Source: Salinispora cortesiana (GTDB lineage: Bacteria; Actinomycetota; Actinomycetes; Mycobacteriales; Micromonosporaceae). Taken from it: a stretch of 64,000 nucleotides of DNA. Location: NCBI RefSeq assembly GCF_000484695.1, contig NZ_AXVR01000015.1, positions 28,552 through 92,551 on the forward strand. Reading direction: 5' to 3'. The translations under genes were made by a program, and so were the position numbers. Positions 57,625-64,000 of the stretch are shown one piece after another (position 1 is the first letter of the stretch; the number at the start of each line of letters is the position of its first letter). The notes under the pieces are model-generated. The model saw only the letters and a list, made by a program, of their open reading frames with translations. It did no database searches and was not told the origin of the DNA.

Positions 57625-58613
57625 TGGCCACGGAGACCCTCACCCTCGGCAAGGCCCTCAACGCCGGAATGCGTAAGGCCCTGGAGAACGACCCGAAGGT
57701 CGTGATCATGGGCGAGGACGTCGGCAAGCTCGGCGGCGTGTTCCGGATCACCGATGGGCTGCAAAAGGACTTCGGCGACCAGCGGGTGATCGACACCCCC
57801 CTCGCCGAGTCGGGCATCATCGGCACCGCGGTTGGCCTGGCCATCCGGGGCTACCGGCCGGTCTGCGAGATCCAGTTCGACGGCTTCGTCTACCCGGCGT
57901 ACGACCAGATCGTGTCGCAGGTGGCGAAGATGCACTACCGCTCCCGCGGCAAGCTGAAGATTCCCATGGTGATCCGCATTCCGTTCGGCGGCGGCATCGG
58001 AGCGGTGGAGCACCACTCCGAGTCGCCGGAGGCGTACTTCTCCCACACCCCCGGGCTCAAGGTCGCCACCTGCGCCAACCCGCAGGACGCGTACGTGATG
58101 ATCCAGCAGGCCATCGCGTCGGACGACCCGACCGTCTTCCTGGAGCCCAAGCGCCGCTACTGGGAGAAGGGCCCGGTCGAGGTTGACCAGCCGCTCCCGG
58201 AGGCATACCCGCTTCAGGCCGCCCGGATCGCGCGGCCGGGTACCGACGCGACCCTGATCGCGTACGGGCCGATGGTGCGCACCTGCCTGGACGCGGCGAC
58301 CGCCGCCGCCGAGGACGGCCGTGAGCTGGAGGTCATCGACCTGCGCACGCTCGCCCCGCTGGACCTAGGCCAGGTGTACGAGTCCGTACGCCGTACCGGT
58401 CGGGCCATCGTGGTGCACGAGGCGCCGTCGAACATCGGCCTCGGGGCCGAGGTCGCGGCCCGGATCACCGAGGAGTGCTTCTACTCCTTGGAGTCTCCGG
58501 TGCTGCGGGTGACCGGCTATGACATCCCCTACCCGGCCTCCCGGGTGGAGGAGGAGTACCTGCCCGACCTCGACCGGGTGCTCGACGCCGTCGACCGCAC
58601 CTTCGGCTGGTGA
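57624..58613 (+). CDS. pdhB: 2-oxo acid dehydrogenase E1 beta subunit
   Basis: 329 aa partner of E1 alpha. TLGKALNAGMRKALENDPKV, VIMGEDVGKLGGVFRIT (TPP contact Glu), DTPLAESGIIGTAVGLAI, EIQFDGFVYPAYDQIVSQ and the C-terminal transketolase domain EVIDLRTLAPLDLGQVYESV. Overlaps both neighbours (TGATG upstream, GTGA downstream), so the three genes are translated in concert. Confidence 0.93.
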   Translation: MATETLTLGKALNAGMRKALENDPKVVIMGEDVGKLGGVFRITDGLQKDFGDQRVIDTPLAESGIIGTAVGLAIRGYRPVCEIQFDGFVYPAYDQIVSQVAKMHYRSRGKLKIPMVIRIPFGGGIGAVEHHSESPEAYFSHTPGLKVATCANPQDAYVMIQQAIASDDPTVFLEPKRRYWEKGPVEVDQPLPEAYPLQAARIARPGTDATLIAYGPMVRTCLDAATAAAEDGRELEVIDLRTLAPLDLGQVYESVRRTGRAIVVHEAPSNIGLGAEVAARITEECFYSLESPVLRVTGYDIPYPASRVEEEYLPDLDRVLDAVDRTFGW

Positions 58614-60085
58614 GCGAGATGTCACGAGTCAAGGAGTTCAACCTGCCCGACCTGGGCGAGGGCCTGACCGAGGGGGAGATCCTCAGCTGGCTCGTCAAGG
58701 TGGGCGACACCATCGAGCTGAACCAGCCCATCGTCGAGGTGGAGACCGCCAAGGCGGCGGTCGAGATCCCGGCGAAGTGGGCCGGCCGAGTGCAGTCGAT
58801 CTTCCATGCGGAGGGCACGACCGTCGAGGTCGGTACCCCGATCATCGCGATCGACACCGACCCGACGGCCGGCCCGCTGGAGACACCGGAGCCGACCGGC
58901 GACGCCGCGAAGGCCTCGTCGGCGGCGGGGGAGGCCGCCAAGGGCGCGGCCGACTCCGACCAGAACGACGATGCCGCGTCCGGTAAGCGCACTCCCGTGC
59001 TGGTGGGCTACGGCCCGCGGACCACCGCCGCGAAGCGCCGCCCCCGCAAGGGTGTCGCTCCGGCCGCGCCAGCCCAGCCCGCTCCCGTACCGGTCCAGCC
59101 GGCTCCCGCGCCGGCCCAACCCGCTCCCGCGCCGGTGGCCAGTGGGCCGAGTACCACCGGCAACGGGCACAGCGGTCCGGCCGGTGGCGCTCGGGTGCTG
59201 GCCAAGCCTCCGGTACGCAAGCTCGCGAAGGATCTCGGGGTCGACCTGTCCACCCTGACCGGATCGGGTCCGCTCGGCTCGATCAGCCGGGAGGACGTAC
59301 GGCAGGCGGCGAGCGCCACCCCGGCGACGGCGCAACCGCCGGCGGCGGCCGGTCCGGTCGGCAGCACGGCGGCGAACGTCGGTGTGCACCGCGAGCAGCG
59401 GATCCCGGTCAAGGGGGTCCGGAAGCTGACCGCGGAGAACATGTCCCGTTCGGCGTTCACCGCGCCGCACGTGACGGAGTTCCTGACCGTCGACATGACG
59501 CGGGCGATGAAGGCCCTGGACCGGCTCCGCCAGCGGCGGGAGTGGCGGGACGTGCGGGTCTCCCCGCTGCTGCTGGTCGCCAAGGCCGTGCTGTTGGCCG
59601 TCCGGCGCCACCCGATGGTCAACTCGACCTGGGCGGGCGAGGAGATCGCCGTCAAGGACTACGTCAACCTCGGCATCGCGGCAGCGACCGAGCGCGGCCT
59701 CATCGTCCCGAACGTGAAGGACGCGGGGCGGCTCACTCTGCGGGAGCTGGCAGACTCGCTGACCGATCTCGTTCAGACCGCCAAGGCTGGAAAGACCTCA
59801 CCGGGGGACATGTCCGGCGGCACGTTGACCATCACCAACGTGGGCGTCTTCGGCGTGGACACCGGTACCCCGATTCTGCCCCCGGGCGAGTCGGCGATCC
59901 TGGCCTTCGGCGCGGTCCGCAAGATGCCGTGGGTGCACAAGGGCAAGGTCCGCCCCCGCCAGGTCACCACGCTGGGCCTCTCGTTCGACCACCGGATCAT
60001 CGACGGGGAGCTCGGGTCGCGCTTCCTACGGGATATCGGCGACTTCCTCGCCGACCCGGAGGCGGCGCTGCTCGCCTGGACCTGA
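58610..60085 (+). CDS. Dihydrolipoamide acyltransferase (E2) of the 2-oxo acid dehydrogenase complex
   Basis: 491 aa. Single lipoyl domain with modified lysine K48 (VEVETAKAAVEIP), a Pro/Ala linker (QPAPVPVQPAPAPAQPAP), the peripheral subunit-binding domain VRKLAKDLGVDLSTLTGSG, a second linker, and the CoA acyltransferase domain ending in the catalytic FDHRIIDGELG. Starts at GTG 58610 (4-base overlap) or ATG 58619. No E3 (lipoamide dehydrogenase) gene follows; it must be encoded elsewhere. Confidence 0.93.
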   Translation: MSEMSRVKEFNLPDLGEGLTEGEILSWLVKVGDTIELNQPIVEVETAKAAVEIPAKWAGRVQSIFHAEGTTVEVGTPIIAIDTDPTAGPLETPEPTGDAAKASSAAGEAAKGAADSDQNDDAASGKRTPVLVGYGPRTTAAKRRPRKGVAPAAPAQPAPVPVQPAPAPAQPAPAPVASGPSTTGNGHSGPAGGARVLAKPPVRKLAKDLGVDLSTLTGSGPLGSISREDVRQAASATPATAQPPAAAGPVGSTAANVGVHREQRIPVKGVRKLTAENMSRSAFTAPHVTEFLTVDMTRAMKALDRLRQRREWRDVRVSPLLLVAKAVLLAVRRHPMVNSTWAGEEIAVKDYVNLGIAAATERGLIVPNVKDAGRLTLRELADSLTDLVQTAKAGKTSPGDMSGGTLTITNVGVFGVDTGTPILPPGESAILAFGAVRKMPWVHKGKVRPRQVTTLGLSFDHRIIDGELGSRFLRDIGDFLADPEAALLAWT

Positions 60086-60109
60086 CCGGTAGCGATCGGC
60101 TGATCCACT

Positions 60110-60154
60110 GACGGCCGGTGTGCCAGGGGTTGCCGCCCCGGCACACCGGCCGTC
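60110..60154 (+). terminator. Terminator of the E1/E2 operon
   Basis: Perfect 15-bp arms (60110-60124 and 60140-60154) with an inner GGGG/CCCC pair, 24 bases after the E2 stop; followed by gcctttgg. Confidence 0.75.
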
Positions 60155-60313
60155 GCCTTTGGCAGGACACCTTCGGCCAAACAGCCGAACTGCCTTAGAT
60201 TTTTCGGCTCGTGTCCCAGCTCACCTAAGAATCGTTGGCGATCTCGGGTCCAGTTGCGCTTCAATTGGTGTCAGCAGGGGCTACCGACAACCGAATAGCC
60301 AGGAGTGAGACCC

Positions 60314-60451
60314 ATGAGCATGTTCGACCGATTCCGCAGCCGTCGCGACGCCAGCCGCCGCGCCCGTGCCATCGAGCGCGCGCTGCGTTCCGCCAATTCG
60401 CCGGCGGTCCGCGACGAGATCCTCACCATCGCGCAGCGTCAGATGTACTGA
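60314..60451 (+). CDS. 45-aa basic small protein
   Basis: MSMFDRFRSRRDASRRARAI, then ERALRSANSPAVRDEILTIA and QRQMY. AGGAGTGAG lies directly upstream of the ATG and a strong hairpin terminator follows (60480-60516), so it is a complete small gene. Eleven Arg in 45 residues; one amphipathic helix. Nothing in it identifies a function; small size and helix charge would fit a nucleic-acid or membrane-surface protein. Confidence 0.65.
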   Translation: MSMFDRFRSRRDASRRARAIERALRSANSPAVRDEILTIAQRQMY

Positions 60452-60479
60452 CCCGCCCACGACTTTTCTCGCCTCCTCA

Positions 60480-60516
60480 CCGAAGGCCCGTTCGGCTCCG
60501 CCGGACGGGCCTTCGG
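60480..60516 (+). terminator. Terminator of the 45-aa gene
   Basis: 16-base arms CCGAAGGCCCGTTCGG and CCGGACGGGCCTTCGG pair with one G-U position around ctccg. Confidence 0.8.
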
Positions 60517-60815
60517 CGTTCCGCGGCGCGTACACGCCAACCGGGTCCTGTGGCGGCTGACACCGGGATTTCGCCATCACCCGCCGCCCGGTACGGTGGT
60601 GTCCGGTCGTCGCCCGCCGATGTGGCAGGGCGGTTCCGGATCGAACCCAATCGAAACCGCCCGGCAACACGGAGTAGCGGTCCGACGCTCCCGAAACCTC
60701 CCTTCAGGAGGACCGGATACGGTGCGGTGAGCGACCGGGGCGCGCGGTCCGGCGATGCCGGTTGCGATACCGCGCACCGGCGTCCGCGGCCGAAGCTGAT
60801 GGAGGAGGCGCACGC

Positions 60816-63041
60816 ATGACGTCCGAAGGCACGCACCACCCCGGCCAGCAGCCGGAAGAGGCGTCGCCGGGCGCTGGCGGACCGACGCCATACGGCGACC
60901 GGCCGGCGAGGCAGGACAGCGGGTATGCCGCCGGGCAGCCAGATCTGGGTTGGGCTCCTCCGCCCCCCGCACACCCGACCCCGGCCGGGCCTGCCTGGGC
61001 AACCGACTCACCACCGGCCCCCGCGTGGGGCACCGCTCAACCGCCGGAACCGACCCCGGCAACCGCTCCGGCGCAGTGGGCCCCGGACGCGGGGGTGCCG
61101 CAGCCGGAGCCCGGGCACGGCGGCCCACCCGAGCCGGCCTGGGCCCCGCCCCCGGCCGCCGAACCGGCCTGGGCGCAGCAGCCACCCCCCGTCGTCCGGG
61201 CCACCGCGCAGGTGCCCCCGCCGGCACCCAGCCAGCCCATGCCGGAAGCCCCGGCGAGCGGCCGGCCAGCGCCGGCACCCGAGTGGAACGCCGGAGTTGG
61301 CCAACCAAACCCGGCCCAGTCGGGCGGCTGGGCACCGGAGGGGGCCGCCTGGGCGCCCGGGAGCCCCGCTGTCGCCACGAGCAACGAGGGCGGCTGGCAG
61401 CCCGGAGAGCCGTCGAGCCACGCCGGCATGGCCGCGCCCGGCGAACGTCCCGCACAGCCCTGGGTGCCGGCGCAACGTGGCACCGGCGATGGGCTGAACA
61501 TGCCCGGCGTCGAACCGTGGGCGCCGGAGGAGGCCTGGGGTAACGCCGAACGTTCGGCGGCTGCCGGACAGGAGCCGGTGGCCCTCGGAGCACCTCCGGT
61601 ATACCAGCCGGCACCGGGCCCGGGCATCTCTCCCGCCAATGCGGTCCCGCTCCCGCCGCAGGAGCAGCGGGTGCCCGGCGCCAGCCTGGCGGCCGGCGCA
61701 CCAACCGACTTCGCCGCACCACCACCGGCCGCCGTTCCACCGCCGCCGGCCGACTTCGCCGCACCACCACCGGCCGCTGCTCCGCCACCGGCTGCCCCGG
61801 AGCCTGCTCGCCCCGACCTCGGATACGAGGCAGGCCAGCACGGATGGCCCCCACCGGCCGGGCTGGGCGAGCCGCCCGCGCCCCCGGCAGTGCCCGCACC
61901 GCGTACCTCCCCGGAGTTCGCCGAACAGCCCGCACCCCCGCCGGCAGTGTCCGGCGGTGTCTCGGCCAGCGCCGCTGTGCCGCTAGCCAGCCGGGTGACG
62001 CCACCGGTCGACCAGGCCCAGGTTCCTCCCACGCCAGCACCGCAGCCACGCGTGTATGGCCGCCCCGCGCCGGAGCCGGCAGAGCCCGAGGGCTACCAGG
62101 CCGACCCGCAGCGATTCGATCCAGAGGGTCCTGGCCGGGACGCCGGATTCGGCGCTAACCGTGACTTCGGCCCGAACAACGGACCCAGCCCGGACGGCGG
62201 CTTCGGTGCGGAGAGTGGCTTCGGTCGTGGCGGCGAGGATCGGCCCGCCGATCCCCCCGGCTACGCGCCCGTCGTACCGGCTCCCGCGGCACCCTTCCCG
62301 CCGAGCATCCCCGCCTTCGCCGATGCCCCAGCCAGCGAAAGACCAGTCAATGGCACCAAGCCGCATCCCGGCGAGGAGCGCCCCGCCGACCGCTTCGGCG
62401 AGCCGGTGACCGGTGCTGCCAACGTCAACAGCACCACCGCCTTCCCCCCGCAACCCGAGCCGGCGTTCCCACCACCGGCCCAGCCCACGGTCCCGGCCTG
62501 GGACCAGGCACCGCCCCCCACCGCAGCCTGGGACCAGGCAGCACCCCCGACCCAGGCCTGGGACCAGGCCCAGCCGACGGCGCAGCCCTCCACCCAGGCC
62601 TGGGATCACGCACCGTCCCCGGCCCAGCCCTGGGAGCAGAACCGCCCGGCCAACCCGGAGCCGGACCAGAGCCGCTTCGACGCGTTCCAGCCGATCGCCG
62701 AGCCGGCGGCCGACGCGCCTGTCCCGAAGGTCCGTAACGGCCGGGTGCTGGCCGCGGTGCTCGTCGCCGCGGTGCTGATCCTAACCATTCCGCTGGGCCT
62801 GCTCCTGCTGCTCGGCAAGATCGGCGGGAGCGATTCGGCGCAGAGCTTCAACCCCGCGGTCGGAAGCTGTGTCAAGCAATCGGGTGAAACGGCGGTGGCG
62901 GTGGACTGCGGTGACGCCGACGCACACACAGTGGTGTCGAAGGTGAACACCAACGAGGAGTGCACCGACCCGACCCAGCCGCACGTGACGCTCACCGGCT
63001 CCGGCGACAACCGAGTGCTCTGCCTCGAAAAGACCAACTGA
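60816..63041 (+). CDS. Proline-rich membrane protein with LppU/SCO3897-like extracellular domain
   Basis: 741 aa from ATG 60816 (GGAGGAGGC upstream). Residues 1-635 are low-complexity Pro/Ala/Gly, with repeated WDQAPPPTA/WDQAAPPTQ-type units near 575-620, and a possible ruler or cytosolic interaction region. One helix: GRVLAAVLVAAVLILTIPLG. The C-terminal 70 residues form a small outside domain with four Cys: VGSCVKQSGETAVAVDCGDA, DAHTVVSKVN, NEECTDP and RVLCLEKTN, the LppU/SCO3897 pattern. Function of the family is unknown. The 364-base gap upstream holds the preceding terminator and a TACGGT box near 60590. Confidence 0.75.
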   Translation: MTSEGTHHPGQQPEEASPGAGGPTPYGDRPARQDSGYAAGQPDLGWAPPPPAHPTPAGPAWATDSPPAPAWGTAQPPEPTPATAPAQWAPDAGVPQPEPGHGGPPEPAWAPPPAAEPAWAQQPPPVVRATAQVPPPAPSQPMPEAPASGRPAPAPEWNAGVGQPNPAQSGGWAPEGAAWAPGSPAVATSNEGGWQPGEPSSHAGMAAPGERPAQPWVPAQRGTGDGLNMPGVEPWAPEEAWGNAERSAAAGQEPVALGAPPVYQPAPGPGISPANAVPLPPQEQRVPGASLAAGAPTDFAAPPPAAVPPPPADFAAPPPAAAPPPAAPEPARPDLGYEAGQHGWPPPAGLGEPPAPPAVPAPRTSPEFAEQPAPPPAVSGGVSASAAVPLASRVTPPVDQAQVPPTPAPQPRVYGRPAPEPAEPEGYQADPQRFDPEGPGRDAGFGANRDFGPNNGPSPDGGFGAESGFGRGGEDRPADPPGYAPVVPAPAAPFPPSIPAFADAPASERPVNGTKPHPGEERPADRFGEPVTGAANVNSTTAFPPQPEPAFPPPAQPTVPAWDQAPPPTAAWDQAAPPTQAWDQAQPTAQPSTQAWDHAPSPAQPWEQNRPANPEPDQSRFDAFQPIAEPAADAPVPKVRNGRVLAAVLVAAVLILTIPLGLLLLLGKIGGSDSAQSFNPAVGSCVKQSGETAVAVDCGDADAHTVVSKVNTNEECTDPTQPHVTLTGSGDNRVLCLEKTN

Positions 63042-63051
63042 CCAGCCCGAC

Positions 63052-63092
63052 CCGATGGTGGGGCCACAGTCGACCTGTGGCCCCACCATCGG
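63052..63092 (+). terminator. Strong terminator after the Pro-rich membrane protein
   Basis: Perfect 18-bp stem (63052-63069 with 63075-63092), loop tcgac, followed by tcgttt. Confidence 0.85.
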
Positions 63093-63163
63093 TCGTTTCG
63101 GCAGGAAAGCAGGGTCAGCTACAACGCCAGCCAGCAGCATTGCCACTGGTTGAAGCGGCGGCG

Positions 63164-63487
63164 CTACCCGCTGAGCTTGGGATGCCCGCGATGCGCCGAC
63201 CAGTCCTCGGCGAGGAGCGCCATGAGGTGAGCGTCGACCCAGTCACCCTGCCAGTGCAGTGCCTGACGCTTCGTACCATCGTGGACGAAGCCGACCTGCT
63301 CGTAGAGAGGACCCACCAGTGCGATCCGGAACGAACAGGACCGATTGTCGACATCCAACTCGTTCAGGACAACCTCCCCCACGTAGCTGTTGGTGCGTTG
63401 TTCGACGATCGCCAGATCCAACCGGTTGTCGTATCCGGCGCGAGAGGAGTACCACTGCTCGGCGCGTTCCAACTCCGCCCCGGACGA
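63164..63487 (-). pseudogene. GNAT acetyltransferase remnant with the acetyl-CoA motif deleted
   Basis: The frame reads ELERAEQWYSSRAGYDNRLD, VGEVVLNELDVDNRSCSFRI ALVGP, then jumps to LYEQVGFVHDGTKRQALHWQ and WVDAHLMALLAEDW to GHPKLSG. This is a RimJ/RimL-type GNAT, but the central 50 or so residues between the GP and YEQVGF blocks, which carry the R/Q-x-x-G-x-G/A acetyl-CoA loop, are missing at about 63308. The N-terminal part is also gone. Nonfunctional. Confidence 0.75.
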
Positions 63488-63494
63488 TGCCTGG

Positions 63495-63640
63495 CTATGT
63501 AGCAGCGGCCTGAGCACGATCCTCAGCTTGAGCGGCCACCTCGGCAACAGGCTTGGTCTGCAACAGTTCGTCCTTTCCCACCGGGGAGCCAGGGCTACCG
63601 GCACAGGAGGCGGCCGAAAGCAGCACGACACAAACGCAGT
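63495..63640 (-). pseudogene. Truncated lipoprotein gene cut by the mobile element
   Basis: The frame reads CVCVVLLSAASCAGSPGSP with a lipobox (Cys codon at 63603-63605), then VGKDELLQTKPVAEVAAQAE DRAQAAAT and a stop. This is the N-terminus of a typical Micromonosporaceae lipoprotein. Its start codon lies beyond the edge of the IS element and the body is lost, fused by deletion to the GNAT remnant. Confidence 0.6.
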
Positions 63641-64000
63641 AGTTAGTACTCCAGCAGGAGATCCGTTCGGACCTGCTGGAGCTGTGTGGTTTTGTCCGTG
63701 AGCATGGAGCAGCCACCGCTGAGTCTTGTGGTTGTGTGGACCAAAGATGCGGCGGTGGCTGCCGCCTACAGGGTAGACGTCCAGCGGTGGTCTGGGCTGT
63801 TCGACGAGCTGATGGACGTGGTCGGGTCCTGCTTCGGTCGGCCTGAGCCCCGCCGGCGGGTGCGGGACTTCCTGGCCGGGCTGCTGGCGCCGTTGCCGAC
63901 GAAGAACTGTTGGACGATCGCGGAGCATGCCGGTGACGACGGCCCGGGTGGCATGCAGGATCTGATCGGTCGTGCCAGTTGGGACGACGCGCGGGTCCGC
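63641..64000 (+). mobile_element. IS701-family insertion sequence, left end, running off the window
   Basis: Starts close to 63640, where the lipoprotein reading frame is broken. ctccagcagg (63648-63657) and cctgctggag (63671-63680) form a 10-bp inverted repeat near the presumed end. The transposase gene follows. The right end is outside the window, so the terminal inverted repeat and target duplication cannot be checked. Confidence 0.6.
63704..64000 (+). CDS. IS701-type transposase, N-terminal part
   Basis: 99 codons to the window edge, no stop. After a weak first 25 residues it reads RWSGLFDELMDVVGSCFGR PEPRRRVRDFLAGLLAPL, PTKNCWTIAEHAGDDGPGGM and QDLIGRASWDDARVR. This is the conserved opening of IS701-family DDE transposases (RxxARxYxxGLL, KNxWxLAE, GxQxLLxRxxWD). 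The catalytic residues lie beyond the edge. ATG 63704 is a tentative start; a later GTG is possible. Intactness unknown. Confidence 0.8.
   Translation, partial: MEQPPLSLVVVWTKDAAVAAAYRVDVQRWSGLFDELMDVVGSCFGRPEPRRRVRDFLAGLLAPLPTKNCWTIAEHAGDDGPGGMQDLIGRASWDDARVR

Noticed and set aside
60577..62049. 490-codon minus-strand frame opposite the Pro-rich membrane protein
   Set aside because: Arg/Pro/Ala-rich shadow of the low-complexity plus-strand gene, with no start signal or family resemblance.

Overview
The window reads as high-GC actinobacterial chromosome. Three signs point to the family Micromonosporaceae, with Salinispora or Micromonospora as the best guess: GTG starts are frequent, -10 boxes of the TANNNT type sit directly at start codons, and the gene set is DUF3073, DUF3151, an HspR/HAIR heat-shock system, a FadA2-FabG4-HtdX-like cluster and an AmcA/AmcB peptide pair. 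No rRNA, tRNA or CRISPR was seen. One IS701-type element enters at the right edge.

Layout. 0-3.3 kb: valine/leucine dehydrogenase, a DUF3073 gene behind a strongly structured leader, and a two-gene radical-SAM RiPP locus on the minus strand (cyclophane maturase plus 78-aa precursor). 3.4-16.9 kb: purine genes purM, purF, purL, purQ, purS and purB, a repeat-rich surface protein, an UPF0145 protein, and argS carrying an apparent 1-base frameshift. 17-24.7 kb: a frameshifted GntR regulator, then a lipid-degradation block (thiolase, FabG4-type reductase, MaoC hydratase, TetR, SCP2 protein, acyl-CoA dehydrogenase) whose two divergent promoters carry related palindromes. 25-36.5 kb: MFS exporter, purD, purA, a degenerate lipid-kinase-like protein, an EspI-like Pro-rich ATPase, DUF3151, fbaA, DedA, ArsR and pyrE.

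36.5-43.3 kb: an SDR, two related small membrane proteins (one with its ribosome site buried in a 16-bp stem), and a tightly overlapped six-gene operon: DUF4178, DUF2617, DUF4247, duplicated DUF350, a two-helix membrane protein and a membrane spermidine-synthase-like enzyme. 43.3-53.3 kb is the stress region: clpB and dnaK-grpE-dnaJ-hspR, both with HAIR operators, plus a KhtTU-like K+/H+ antiporter pair divergent from clpB. 53.5-60.2 kb: a conserved unknown, DUF805, an AT-rich patch, and a 2-oxo acid dehydrogenase operon (E1-alpha, E1-beta, E2). 60.3-64 kb: a 45-aa protein, a long Pro-rich LppU-like membrane protein, then a scar of truncated lipoprotein and GNAT genes beside the IS701-type transposase.

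How it fits together. Eight purine genes (purM, F, L, Q, S, B, D, A) are dispersed over about 25 kb with unrelated genes between them. Valine dehydrogenase and the E1/E2 complex could form a branched-chain amino acid to acyl-CoA route, but the substrate of the complex is inferred. HspR made at 49 kb should repress its own operon and clpB through the two HAIR sites. The TetR protein at 22.9 kb probably controls both the SCP2/acyl-CoA dehydrogenase pair and the FadA2/FabG4 pair.
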